Source of the DNA: Pachypanchax playfairii
Lineage: Eukaryota > Chordata > Actinopteri > Cyprinodontiformes > Aplocheilidae
Direction: 5' to 3'
Assembly: GCA_006937955.1 (NCBI GenBank)
Contig: SSNP01000041.1
Coordinates: forward strand, 2,905,735 to 2,969,734
Length of the DNA: 64,000 nucleotides
The translations under genes were made by a program, and so were the position numbers. This document shows positions 1 to 11,599 of the stretch, piece by piece. A model generated the notes under the pieces. The model was not told the origin of the DNA. It ran no database searches and worked only from the letters and a program-made list of their open reading frames with translations. The stretch's first letter is position 1; each line of letters starts with the position of its first letter.

Positions 1-621
1 TTTTAACTAACATTTTAGAGACGTGACTCTTGTTTTGAAAGGGTTTCAGATCGTTTGGAGCTGTGGCAGCAAGGTTGTAAATTCACCCCAGTGTTGTAAA
101 TGTAGTTGAAGATTGTGAAGCAATACTTGCCACCTCTTGCTGCAACCAATAAGACCTGCCCTTGGGCAAGAACCTTGGCCTCCAGCTGCTCCACTGGAAC
201 CCAGTTTGTGTGGTTCCAGATGTGAAGGTAGAAAAACTGACATAGGGCTCTGCAGTCTTCTGACTAATGCATGGACTGGGTTGAGTGGTGCAAGATTTTG
301 GTAACAGAAACAAAGTCAACTCTGGGTCTCTTCTTAAAACATCTGCACAAAAATGACACGCCATAAATGAACTAAATTGATAACAACAAGCTTTTCTGGA
401 TTAAAAAAGATGACACTCATAGGATTATTTTAGAGGTGAAATTATCAACACATGTGTAACCGGTTTAGATAAAATGTAAATGGTACACAACAAAAAAGAA
501 GGATTTAATGTGAGGAGGTTGAGCTTTTATATGACGTAGTTTGTTTGGTTAACATCAATTTAAACAATCCCTACTGTCAGTTATTGTAGGTGTGCAGCTT
601 TAATATATTTTGCAGCTTTTC
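1..621. other. Non-coding DNA, no gene recognised
   Basis: AT-rich sequence with short open frames on both strands (the longest is 93 codons on the minus strand at 83-364). None has recognisable domains, splice context or codon bias. A more balanced-composition patch at about 60-360 could be an unrecognised old repeat. Confidence 0.5.
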
Positions 622-1140
622 TTATCAGAAACAGAATCGGGTTTATTTAAGTAAGTTTGTTACACACACAGTGAATTTGGTTCTGATTTCCTTTTGCACT
701 TTACTTATTGGACAGATTACTCCAGAAAAATAAAACAATTATCAGGAAACAGATCTAGAATATAGACATATGTAAAAATAAAGAGACATGTGTAGACATA
801 TAGTCAGCAGCATATATAAATGACTTATTGGTGATGGAAACTTGTTTATACAAATGACATTTAATTAGCTTCATGAAAGAATAAGTTATTTCTTCATTTA
901 GATATTAAATATGGGGAAATAAATTGTTTTTGCATCTTGTGGTTTTGGTGTGCAGTGGTCTGGAGGGGAAAGGCAACGTGAGATCTTAGGTGAGATGAGT
1001 TTCTAGTGGGCCTCCTTAGTCATGGTAGTCCCCACAAACCTGGATGTGTCCACCATGTATGATTTGTATGATAATGGGTGACAGGGGTGGAGCCACCGTC
1101 TGACGTCCACCGCTATCTCCACAGTTTTTAGAGTTGAGCC
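622..1140 (-). mobile_element. Degenerate non-LTR retrotransposon (LINE) fragment, 3' part
   Basis: Two pieces in the same orientation suggest one decayed element. At 622-735 the sequence resembles LINE tails common in teleosts (a run of AGAATC, TTTATT and ACACACA-type motifs). At 1003-1131 a 42-codon minus-strand frame reads like the region just after the catalytic core of a jockey/CR1/Rex-type reverse transcriptase, with LKTVEIAVDVRR near the start and SRFVGTTMTKEA near the end, then a stop. The catalytic motifs are missing. The family match is from memory of the fold, so the clade is not assigned. Confidence 0.5.
1003..1131 (-). pseudogene. Reverse transcriptase fragment of a LINE
   Basis: Forty-two codons on the minus strand ending in TAG at 1003-1005. 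The block LKTVEIAVDVRR followed about 20 residues later by FVGTTMTK matches the 'K..E.IVDFRR ... FRFLGTTIS.DLKW' spacing known from fish LINE reverse transcriptases (established family knowledge). A related, differently deleted fragment lies at 25952-26182. It is clearly a dead fragment, because neither the AFD nor the ADD catalytic box is present. Confidence 0.5.
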
Positions 1141-1993
1141 CTGATTGTTCTAGCTGTTCCAAAAAATATCTAAGAAAAGTAAACTTTTACTTTAAAGAAT
1201 AAATACAGAAGAGTCGACACATTTTTGGTGATAAATTAGAAGATTGAAAATGATTTTTTCTTCATTATTATGTTTGAACCCAAAAATGATTGATTCAAAG
1301 ACCATAATTCAACCATTATGCCATTTTTTCCTCTAGAAAAAACTTTTTACTGTTTAGAGTTTTTACATTTGTTTTTACATGTAGGCAGACAGCCTGAATG
1401 TTTGAGATGTTTTTTTTTCTGATTCAACACACCTGATTTCAATAAATAGGTCATTAACTGCACAACCTGATAGAATGCAGAGGAAGTAATTGGTTTATTT
1501 TAATGAGGTTTTTTTGGAGCAGAGAAAAAACTAAATTTTGCTCTTGAGGACAGGAATTGGTGATCAGTTGTTTAAAGAAATGAATTACAATAAAAAGGTG
1601 AAAAGGTGATGGGATATAATGTGAAAGTCACAGTGTTTCAAAAGACTCAACAACAGGACCTTTACAAGAGAGACAGAGGGATCAGTGACTTTAAGAGGAA
1701 ATAGTAATTTTTTGATCAAAAGAAAAAAAGTGATTTACCAGTGAGTCAGTGGGAAAGCAGCGCAGCAGGCAGGTAATTGTTTTTGCTGGTAGGAAACATT
1801 TTTCCTTCACAACTGCAGCATGGAAACCAAAGGAGGAGGCAGGTAAGTGGAAGCTGAGTGGTTGACAAGTTGTAGCTGGAGTAATAATAGTTGGATGATC
1901 TCCCCATTTTTTTAGAACCAAGGTTAATGTTCAATAAATAACTGAAAGGAGGCAGAAACAAGCATTAGTGGATGACAGGATGTGACAAACAAT
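1141..1993. other. Non-coding DNA, nothing recognised
   Basis: AT-rich with homopolymer T/A runs. A segment near 1417-1460 containing CAACACACCTGATT resembles the arms of common teleost fold-back repeats, but no second arm was found. Confidence 0.5.
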
Positions 1994-2182
<189 letters not shown>

Positions 2183-2689
2183 CGTTTATTTATTCAAAAT
2201 CAGATATTTGAGGTCATCAAACAGAATCTGTTCCAATAATCAGTTAACGGAGGTCATGGCACAACAGAGTAAAAAAAAATGTTACTTATAAAGGTGGAAA
2301 CAAGGAACAAGGTGACAAGTCAGTAAACACAAAGGCCCAGAAAACAGGATGTGAACTGAAATGCTGCCAGAACATGAGGACTTCAGGTGATTTGATAGAG
2401 TGCAGATACAAAACGTCATAAATATAAACATTTTTTATACACTGCTCTCTAAAAGTTTGGGTTATTTGGTTTAAAGGTGAAATCTATGGAAAATATAAAA
2501 AGTGTGCTATGACATGACATCACATTATGAAAGTAAAGGATTTATCATGTGATGGTGATTTCTTCTTAAACAATTTATTTAAAAATAAAATCCAACAACA
2601 GTTGGTGAGTAAATCACAACAAAACATCTCAGTGTCTCAATAACATGTCATGTGACCATCAGCATCAATTACAGCTTGACAACGACGTC

Positions 2690-2960
2690 TCTTGATGTTC
2701 ACAAATCGACTTGTTGTCTGCTGGGGTATGACATCACACTCATGGTTCAGAGTAATGAGCCTCTACATGGAGACTCAGCTGATCCCAGAAATGGTGTGAC
2801 ATGTCGGACATGGACAAAGGATGTCCACTTCTCTGTCTTTCTGTGACTCTTCCAGTCTCTCTGAAACAACCTGTTGATGACACTCTGTGACACTTTAAGC
2901 TCAGTAGCCATGGCGAGATACTGTTGATCAGCTGTTAGGTTGGTCTTGATCTCATGATGT
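2690..2960 (-). pseudogene. Tc1-like transposase N-terminal remnant
   Basis: Minus-strand translation across this segment gives scattered pieces of a Tc1-type DNA-binding domain. The best is FRETGRVTERQRSGHP near 2821-2870, which resembles the 'TG.V.DR.RSGRP' linker between the two helix-turn-helix domains of Tc1 transposases. Stops and frameshifts interrupt it and the DDE catalytic half is absent. It lies inside the terminal repeats of the element at 2440-4188, which fits its identity. Confidence 0.55.
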
Positions 2961-3119
2961 CAGAATGTGAACAGCATGATGACGAAGCTGCTTAAATACC
3001 AGCTCTGACTGAACCAGGAAATCATGGGCTGATCTATGGATCAAAGACCTGTTGTGAATTTAGTCATCAAACTCCTTGTGAGAAAACAAGTTGTGTAAAA
3101 AGTTCTGAAACATTCAGTA

Positions 3120-4045
3120 CGTTTACATGCAGCCAGAGAAATTCAAATTATGTCCTTAGTCGGACTGAATCGGACTTCTGAAACACATGTAAACAGCTTA
3201 GTCGGACTGATATCGAACCGAATTGGACTTTAAATAGTCCGACTAAGCAACCCAGATAATGCGATTCAAAGTCGGATTTCTCTACACAGGGGCACCGATT
3301 TCCGATCCTGCCAGTGGGTGCTGCACATAGACATATCAAGTGCTGCATAGTCCACCCCATCCACATCAATAGCCAATGAAATTCAGCACGCTAGCTCACC
3401 GGGGCGAGTTTTATCGCAGAGCTCCCAGCTGACCTGCGAAGCGCTACTTCCACCTCATTATTACACACAGGCAATACACTAGACACTTAAGTTGACTGAA
3501 ACCTTTATTTTATTTCACTTTTTTATTTTACTCAGACAAACAGAAGTTATCAATCCCACGTGTAAACTCAGCATCTCCCGGGGGTGCTCGGCATTTACAG
3601 TGGGTGCTAGGGCCCCGAAACACCCATGGGACCGGCGCCTATGCCTCTACATGTAAACGCTCCGCTGCTTAGTCGAGCTATCTGGCCCGCCCCTTCAGGA
3701 AATGACGTCGGCGGCAGAGCCGCGATAAACAACAAAAAAGTTAGCGAAGAAGAAGACGAAGATGGTGGCCAACTCAAGCATAAGTGGAAGATCAGTACAT
3801 TTTACATTTTGTATTTTTTCACTAACGCAACTGTTTATTTGTTTGACACGAACCGGAAGAACGCCCCACCGCCGCAAAGGGTCGCATGGCGCCACCTACG
3901 GTAGTGGGGGTGAGCGCACTTCTTTTCAATTGTCGATTGTCAAAGTATGTATGTAAACCATGTAAACTGGGATACGGCTCTCGCTAGGGGGCTAATCCTT
4001 AGTCCGACTTCTGCCAAAAGCTTGATTTAGGTGTACATGTAAACG
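3120..4045. mobile_element. MITE with CGTTTACATG termini, middle level of nest
   Basis: The element begins CGTTTACATG at 3120 and ends CATGTAAACG at 4045, with TA on each side (3118-3119 and 4046-4047). Inside the left arm are repeated CTTAGTCGGACT-type subterminal motifs, and the right arm has TTAGTCCGACT near 4000, as in a fold-back element. Removing the hAT at 3287-3643 leaves about 560 bp. The TA target and short ends suggest a Tc1/mariner-type or similar non-autonomous element. The superfamily is inferred. Confidence 0.7.
3287..3643. mobile_element. Non-autonomous hAT element, innermost level of nest
   Basis: A 357-bp element starting CAGGGGCACCG and ending CGGCGCCTATG, flanked by 8-bp near-identical duplications TCTCTACA (3279-3286) and CCTCTACA (3644-3651), 7 of 8 matching. 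An 8-bp duplication is the hAT signature. Inner arms share the motif GTGGGTGCT near both ends. The CATAGGCGCCG terminus (read from the right) recalls a hAT family widespread in vertebrates. There is no coding capacity. Confidence 0.75.
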
Positions 4046-4190
4046 TAGTCATTGAACAGCTGGACATGAACATGCAAAGGTTTGGAGAAGGTCACATTAA
4101 GGTCACCTGGAAATGTTAGAGTGTAGTTTAGGTTCATCCTGAAATTTAACCCAGAAGCCAAATATCTCAAACTTTTTTAAGTAGTGTGTA

Positions 4191-5543
4191 TATTATATAT
4201 TTAATTCTTTAATTTGTCTACAAATTGTGATATAAAATATAATATAAAAACTGTAATATATTTTTGACTGACATGAGTATCTGATAAAGATAGTTGAATC
4301 TGTCGAGTGCTTTGGTCTTATAAACTGCTTGGTGAATTTATTTCTGTACTTATTCTTCATATGGTACCTCATAACAAGTTGATTGTATAAACAATCTTAA
4401 AATATTTTTTGTATAAATTAATATATTTTGTTTTTCACAAAATGCTCTGGGATGTTCTGCTAACTGTGTGAAGTGTTTTTAAAATAGGGTTTTAGTTTTT
4501 TGAAAACTGTGTATAAAAAAACATCAAATGACCATTTACTCGTTTTCCCAAATCACCTCTAGACTTCTAGTGTGGAACAAGTTGGAGGATGGATATAAAG
4601 ATACCAATAAAATTGTCAGAGGAAAGAAGCAGCGTCAGTCGCTCACCATCAGTGCCGCTCACACTGCTTTGAAGTGATGGCTTTGTGATGTGGAGGAGAT
4701 GTCAGATTAGTGGGCCTGTCACAGCTCCGTCTGCTTGACTGTTGGGTTTGACAGGAGCATGTGATGGAGCTCAGACTAAACAAAAGGGTTCCCACCTTCC
4801 TCATGCTCGACCACACTTTTTCTTTCATAAATAGGGAGAGAGGAGGACACAGACTCCATCCTGTTAGTGGATGGAGAAAGGTGGAGGAGGGGAGTATATC
4901 ACCCCATAACCATGATCAAACAATAGTTTGAGTTAGGAGAAAAAGATATTTCAGTCTACATGTATATACCAACATCTGTGATTACAGACACACTGAATCT
5001 GATTAATATTTACAGCTGATTACAATGTTTTTATACAACTGACTTTGAATCTAGAGTATTGAGTTTTCTGTATAATGCATTGAAAGGACTTTTATGTTTA
5101 TAGAAATAACACCAGTTCATAATAAAAGTCCTTTTAGAAAGATAGCATGACACACGCTTTAATGTATCCTGAAGCAGAAAAGTAAGACACAGTATGTGAA
5201 CTTCCACAGGAAGTCCGTGCGGCATGGACTTTCTCTTGAACACAGTTCCAAGTTGAAATGAGGCATAAAGAAGTAATCCGTTCTTGGGACAGCCTAAATC
5301 TACAACCAGTGTGTGAATGTTTCAGTGAGGTGAAATAAGTAAGAGAGAGTGATCACTGCTGACAAAATCAGGCTCACACAGAAACATTAACTTCCTGTTT
5401 TAGGTCATTCTTATTTCCTTTTCAATTTGCAGTGTAAGTAAGAGGCCGGGACCTTCAGCTCAGCTACCACAGCCTGTATTACTGCTCTCCTCTGTGGACT
5501 CTCTTTCATTAAACATGTGGTTCAGACTTTATAGACTACCATT
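4191..5543. other. Non-coding DNA, nothing recognised
   Basis: Unique-looking AT-rich sequence with no splice-flanked open frame. The stretch at about 4610-4900 is less AT-rich and may be single-copy non-coding sequence. Confidence 0.5.
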
Positions 5544-5547
5544 TTAA

Positions 5548-6124
5548 AGAGGCCCTTCCATTAAAAACAGTTTTTCTGAGGTTTCTGTTGAATATTTTAG
5601 CTCCACAGGTGTTCTTACCTTCATAGTGGGTGTGAAAACAGATCAACAACTTCTCTTTCAGTTTTAATCTCTCAAACTACGCAGGTGGTGATAAAACCCG
5701 AGTTCTCCTGAGTCTGAATGGCCTGTATCTGTTTCGTCACAACTCTTTTGTTCGTTAGTATTCATCAGCTCCCGCAGTTGAAACCACGCCTAGCATGCTG
5801 CTGGCTAAAAGCTGTTAGCATAAGACATAGCAAATAGGAAGACACAATGTCTAATGTTGCCATGCGCAGCAGGGCAGGAAACAGTATACCTTGCTCTCAT
5901 AGGCTAGTTTGTTAGCCAATCAGAGTCCAACAAATTCGAATAATGAATATGAACAAACTGCTGCTCGATGCCTGACGGAAGGAGCCAGAACCACCTGAAA
6001 TTTAATGCAGATTGAAAGGTCTGTTAATCAGTGTTTCCTGATGTTTTTTAGATATAAAATGTTTCATATTACTAATACTTAAGAAATAACCACAAAGTAA
6101 TGAAATTTGTGTGAAATTGCCTCT
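5548..6124 (+). mobile_element. TTAA-flanked MITE, copy 1
   Basis: A 577-bp element with AGAGGC at the left end and GCCTCT at the right end, each directly bordered by TTAA (5544-5547 and 6125-6128). TTAA duplication is typical of piggyBac-type transposition, so a non-autonomous piggyBac-like family is the best call. No transposase is encoded. Two further copies in the opposite orientation lie at 7896-8453 and 13011-13584, and the three align over most of their length. Confidence 0.8.
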
Positions 6125-6128
6125 TTAA

Positions 6129-7271
6129 AATGGATTCAGTGATGAATGTGATAATTCAAAGTGTCATGACTGAATATGAATTAAATTTTAAGGATATAGC
6201 ATGAGGATGAATCTGGCAGATTTCTGGGCATGATCTTGATCACTGTCAGGATCCAGACATCTTTGAAGGATTTGTTATTATTGAGTGATCACAGTTTGAG
6301 TGAGCTGTTTGATGGAGGTCTGTGTTTTCTGAGTGACTTCTAGTTTATTTTAATTATTTTTTGCTGTTTTTTTCCTGTTCACATTATAGATGTTACTTGT
6401 TAAAGCGCCTGGAGCTCGGATGCTGTATCTTGACTCCTAAATTAAATGGAGTTTGACTTTTTACTGAATTGTGTCTCTTTTTACACTCAAGTTATTTAAA
6501 GAAAATCTATTTTATGAGTTTTTTTATTCTGTTTTCCTTAACTGTTTTTATTTTCATAGCATTGATAAAGTTGCTCTTTCTCAGATGTTTTAAGCTGTTT
6601 GCAACTATATTTATTGTCTTTATTTTCACTCCAGTGTCCAAATGTGCCTCACAATACTACTTGAGCAAGAACCAACAGTCTGATGAAGAATACTAAAACT
6701 ACTTCAGCTGACAGATAATAAAGCTTCTACCTGATGAAACATCTTTGATTTGAATAATTATTTCAAATTAAGAGATTATCACTGCTGTGCAGCTAATGAC
6801 ACTGTGAGCAGAATGATGGAGTGACAAAGAAAGAAAGATTGAGACGGCAAACTGAGCTGCTTAATGCCAGAAAAGAAAGGTTTGAATACAAATGACAGGT
6901 GAGGAGATAATGAAGTGTTTTATTGTGACATGCAAGATGAAGGGATCTAACAGAGGAAGTGAGTTGGAGTTGAACAGCTGTATTTCAGGTCAGTTCACTG
7001 ACACATACAGTAAATTCATTGCCAATAAGCACGAACTGAACAAATTCAAATGCACTAAACACATGATACCAACATCTGATTCCATGATCTAAACACATGT
7101 TTAAGGACAGAAAACATTGTCAGTAAATCAAAACAGTCATTATTAAGTTTCACAAGGACAGTGAAGTCCCTCTGACATGTTCATATAATGTTCCTCACAC
7201 TGTGTCTGGTCAAACAGAATTTGTAAATAAAGGTCAGTTTAGATTTGGTAATTTATTGGGAATTTATAATC
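6129..7271. other. Non-coding DNA, nothing recognised
   Basis: AT-rich. Frames of 75 codons (6469-6696) and 66 codons (6892-7092) lack domains and gene context. The hydrophobic 75-codon frame reflects T-rich composition. Confidence 0.5.
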
Positions 7272-7276
7272 ATTAA

Positions 7277-7856
7277 TGTTATGACTCTGGGGTTGTGTTT
7301 CATTTTTGAGTGGTTTTTTTATTATTTCATTCCATTGATTGGTTTTGGGGTTTTGTTTCTCAGGATGGGTTATGGGGTTATTTTTGGGTTAGTGTCTTCT
7401 CCTGTCCTCCCGTTCCTCTTATGGTCTGTTTCGTTCCCCTGGTTGTGTGTCTTCCTGTTTTGCGTTTATTTTGACATTGGTTGTATTACCTGTTTCTTTC
7501 CTCATGTGTCCTCACTTCCTGTTTTCTTCCTGTTCCTCCTTAGTTCAGGTGTTTTGAGTTTATTCATCAGTTAGTTTGTATTTAAGTCAGTTGTGGTTAG
7601 TTTGTCTTTGTTCGGGGATTTTTGTTCTTGGTATCTGTTGTTCTCCATCAGTCTTCCCTTTGCTTACGGATTATGTTTTCGTGGTTGGATGTGTTTTGGA
7701 TTCCCTGGTTCTGCTCGTCCTCCTCCTCACTCCCAGCCTATGTAAGTCTCGCTGCTCCGCCAGTGTTTTTCCTTGTTTTTATTAATTATATTTCTTTATC
7801 TCATATTGTCTGCTCCTGCATTTGGGTCCTGCTATAAAAAACGCTGGAACATGACA
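7277..7856 (+). mobile_element. Solo LTR of a gypsy-type retrotransposon
   Basis: A 580-bp unit that starts TGTTATG and ends CATGACA (imperfect 7-bp inverted ends, TG...CA). It is flanked by perfect 5-bp target duplications ATTAA at 7272-7276 and 7857-7861. The 3' part contains TGCTCCTGCATTTGGGTCCT, resembling the end of teleost Ty3/gypsy (sushi/Jule-like) LTRs. No internal region or second LTR adjoins it, so it is a solo LTR left by LTR-LTR recombination. Three T-rich open frames inside it are not genes. Confidence 0.85.
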
Positions 7857-7895
7857 ATTAATGGATCATCAGATACTGGAGGTATTTTCATTTAA

Positions 7896-8453
7896 ATTTC
7901 ATACACATTTCAGGACTTTGTGGTTATTTCTTAAGTATTAACCAGTAATATGAAACATTTTATATCTAAAAAACGTCAGGAAACACTGATTAACAGACCT
8001 TTCAATCTGTCTTCAGCCCTTCGGTGCTTCGGCCCTTCGTCAACAGCTCGTTCATATTCATTGTTCGAGTTTACTGGACTCTGATTGGCTAACAAACTAG
8101 CCTATGAGAGCAAAGAATACTGTTTTCTGCCCCGCAGTGCATGGCAACATCAGACATTGTGTCTTTCTGTTTGCTACGTTATGCTACAGCTTTTAGCCAG
8201 CAGCATGCTAGGCATGGTTTCAACTGCGGGAGCTGATGAATACTAACAAACAAAGGAGTTGTGACGAAACAGATACAGGCCGTTCGGAGTCGGAAGAACT
8301 TGGGTGTTATCGCCACCTGCGTAGTTTGAGAGATTAAAACTGAAAGAGAAGTTGCTGACCTGTTTTCACACCCAGTATGAAGGTAAGAACACCTGTGGAG
8401 CTAAAATATTCAACAGAAACCTCAGAAAAACTGTTTTTTATGGAAGGGCCTCT
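7896..8453 (-). mobile_element. TTAA-flanked MITE, copy 2 (inverted)
   Basis: A reverse-orientation copy of the 5548-6124 element, 558 bp. Its right end GGGCCTCT is followed by TTAA (8454-8457). The other end is preceded by TTAA (7892-7895) but lacks the terminal AGAGGC hexamer, so this copy has lost one terminal inverted repeat. It sits 40 bp downstream of the solo LTR. Confidence 0.75.
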
Positions 8454-8457
8454 TTAA

Positions 8458-10107
8458 CAAAGTGGGAAAGTGGTTCTAATAGATCCCAGGAAGAATTTGA
8501 AAATCTTTACATAAATTAAAAAAATAATGACAGAAGCTGCTCTTTGTCTCTTATTGACTCCATCGTTTGCAGCAATCATAATAATTTGTGTACATAATTG
8601 ATTATATGGTGTAAATTGGTCAGTACTGTTTTCACACATTTACAGCCTTTTTCTGTTGCTCTTCACCTGGTGAGACTGATTAGATTAAATATGAAGTAAA
8701 CTTTTAGTGTTTATAGTTTATATTACAACATTTGGATCTTCTAAATTATACATGTGAATTTGGTGGAGATGTAAATTAAACCTTTACAAGTACATTTATT
8801 GATCTCCATCTTTGCAAATTGTTAGGTGTGTACATGACAGAGACAGACACATCCTATACTATCTGTGTTTGTGTTTGTACGCCTGTGAATCTACAACTGC
8901 ATTTGTGTTTGAAGGTTTCCATCCCAGCAGAGATAATAAGGCAGGGTGTTGTGTGCGTCTCCCCAGAGGAGTGAGTGACAGTCTGAAGAATCGTGGCAAT
9001 ATACTTATTCATACTGATGGAGAGATCAGAGTGAAACATGGCAGATGTTGTCATTGCAGCTTTGTGCCAGAGAAATGAAGGCTTTCTGAACGTTAATGCT
9101 GCAGTCCTGTCTGGCAGATGGCAAAGCTCTATATACGAACAAACACACGAGACAACTTGAAAGTGGAAAAGGGGGAACGGAATGAGTGGTCAGAGAAGCC
9201 GGAGAAAAAAGACGATGAGTAGAATTTTGGCAAATTCATGCATCAAGCTACACCTTTTTTAAACATTTTATGGATCGTCTTCCTTCGTTTGTAATGATTT
9301 TACATTTTATTTAAACCTTCTAAGACCATCCTTTTTCCTATCACACAACTGTTTTAATAACCTTGGTTCACTTTGTGGCAGTAACCCTTTAATTTTCATT
9401 TTGAAGGGCAAAAACGTTTAGTTTGCACAAAACATACAAGTTTATATTTTGACATTTGTTCAGTCTAATGAACCAGACTTGAGGATATGGCAATCATTTT
9501 TTTTTCTCTTCAGTCTGCTTGAATCTCTGGATCAGTAAATTTATGTTTGTAATTTATCTGTAAAGTGTTAAAAATACTTCATATTTAGCATATCACTGTT
9601 CAACAGGTTAAGAATGAATTAGACTTCACAGACAATGTTTGTATGATAAGGTGTCAAAATATATTTTTCAAAAGTTTGTGTACAATTTTCATTTAATTCT
9701 GTAAAAGATATGAGGTGTTCTTCCATCTGTGTGAATGGATGATTCAGAATTAACAAAACTGTATAAATGAAACTATTTGATTTTTTTTTTTTTTTTGGCT
9801 CTGTTTTGATATTGTGCCTAAACTGAAATTTTAAAAATGTAAAAGCTGAAAATGTCCAGTTTCTGGTGGTGATGGAGGAAAAATCAGTTAACAACAAAAG
9901 TCAGCCTCAACTTCATGCTTTTGGGTATTCAAAAAATGTCATGGGAATCTTTGTGCACTAATATAAAATACATTTATTACAAAATAAATTTATATTTTTG
10001 TCCAGAGTCACAAATTTAGAAATGTGAGCATTACTGTAATGTTATTCCACATAGATATATTTTTTGTTTTATCTATATCATGTTTGATTCTGGCTGGAAC
10101 TGGTAGA
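8458..10107. other. Non-coding DNA, nothing recognised
   Basis: AT-rich with poly-T/poly-A runs (for example 9779-9797). Frames of 88 codons (8812-9078) and 92 codons (9619-9897) have no recognisable domain. Confidence 0.5.
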
Positions 10108-10210
10108 AATGTAAAATACACAATTAGCGTTCAGCCAAAGTATATTTTTTGGGTGGGAAAACTGCCATCAAACAATTTAAGTTAATTTAATGAGTCACAT
10201 TTTAGAGTGT
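10108..10210 (+). mobile_element. Truncated copy of the short MITE at 36416-36595
   Basis: The stretch with CAGCCAAAGTATATTTTTTG, then AAAACTGCCATCAAA and a terminal TTTTAGAGTGT aligns with the right half of the 180-bp fold-back element at 36416-36595. The left half is not recognisable here. Confidence 0.5.
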
Positions 10211-11385
10211 AACCTGTAGTAAATAGGACATTGTAACGGAGCCTAAATTAACCCAAGCTATTATGTTTGTAACAAACCACAAAATATTAAGTGGTTTAAA
10301 TGTAACTAAACAACAGGCTTTAAAATTATAGGCTAAAATAGATACAGCTGTACACTAAATGCACAAAATTTGCCACAAAATCAGGATCATAGATGCCTCG
10401 TTTAAATTTCCAACAAACTTTAGGGCCGTCGAGACTGAATAGGTTAAATTGTTTTCCTCCAAACAGAAAGTCAGGTGTTTGATCTCCAGCCTCTCTTCAC
10501 ATGTGGAAGTATCCTGAAACAAGACTGAGCTAAATGTTTAATACAATGTGAGTTTAAATATGAAGTGCTGCATCAGTGTGTGTAAACGTCAGAAAACTTG
10601 TGTTCAAGAACATAAATCAACAGACAAACAGGGCAAATTAAAGAACTACTTTCACAAAATGAGACTGGGCTGAATTATATCTAGATCACCAAGTTATGAC
10701 TGAGAAAACTGGTGTGTAGTACAGTGTATACTGTATGGTGAGAAAAAAACTACTTAACAAGCCTCCTGATCAGCAGCAATTCCCTTCAGGATGTCAGTGT
10801 GAACATATTAACATTTCTAAGAGATTTTTTCAGGCACTACACTTTTTATTGAGTGTTTCTAATTAGGAGTGTTGGTACTTGTTGAAACAAGATTACAGTG
10901 TTCATTGGTGTAGCATCAGCAGGTGGTTATTTTAAAAATGTGCTGATGCTTCAAGCATTTGATATGAGATAAATAAAGCTTGCTTATTGTGGAACATCAA
11001 GGTGAAGGACTTTAATGGTGAAGACAGTACCTTTTCCTGAAGTTAGGGAAGTTTTTATCAGAGGTAAACAAAATTTGCAGAATATCTGTTCACTAAATGA
11101 TAATGAAGATCATTCAAGATGGCGCTACAGACGGCAACCTCTGTTTTCTGCTCTTTTTAGTTTTGTGTGACAATATTTCTTTTACATGAGTGGAACTCTT
11201 AAACAAGAGGTTCCATTGGACACACTTTTCCACGTCCATCTGTGAACTTTTCCAATTTTCTTGAACTTCTGGCCAGAGGCCCAATGTCTGTCTGGACACA
11301 TGTACTGTATGTACATATATGTGCGTAAATGTACATCTTGCAGTACTATAAAAAGAAATACTGTACTGCAACAAAATTATAACCA
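10211..11385. other. Non-coding DNA, nothing recognised
   Basis: AT-rich. The 105-codon minus-strand frame at 11114-11431 crosses into the next repeat and shows no domain. Confidence 0.5.
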
Positions 11386-11599
11386 TTAAAGGTACAGTAT
11401 GTAAGAATTTTACATTGAAATACTCACACAACAGTCCAATGTCCCACCGATGTTGAAAATAAAGTCACATTGTAACAGATCTCGATCTCAGTCGGCTGGG
11501 TGGTCGCTAGTTTCTGTCATTTTAAAAAAGCTAATCCGTAATCATTATTTACACGCCCAGACTTCCCGGTTCTACAGCGAGTCACATGTGAGTCTGTAA

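Larger units (their letters stand above)
2440..4188 (-). mobile_element. Degenerate Tc1/mariner-like transposon, outer level of a three-level nest
   Basis: The left end reads CACTGCTCTCTAAAAGTTTG at 2440. The right end, read on the other strand from 4188, gives CACACTACTTAAAAAAGTTT and continues into GATATTTGG, matching the left end's GTTATTTGG. Both ends are flanked by TA (2438-2439 and 4189-4190), the Tc1/mariner target. The interior carries a minus-strand transposase remnant. A younger MITE (3120-4045) interrupts it, so the original element was about 820 bp and already internally deleted. Confidence 0.7.
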
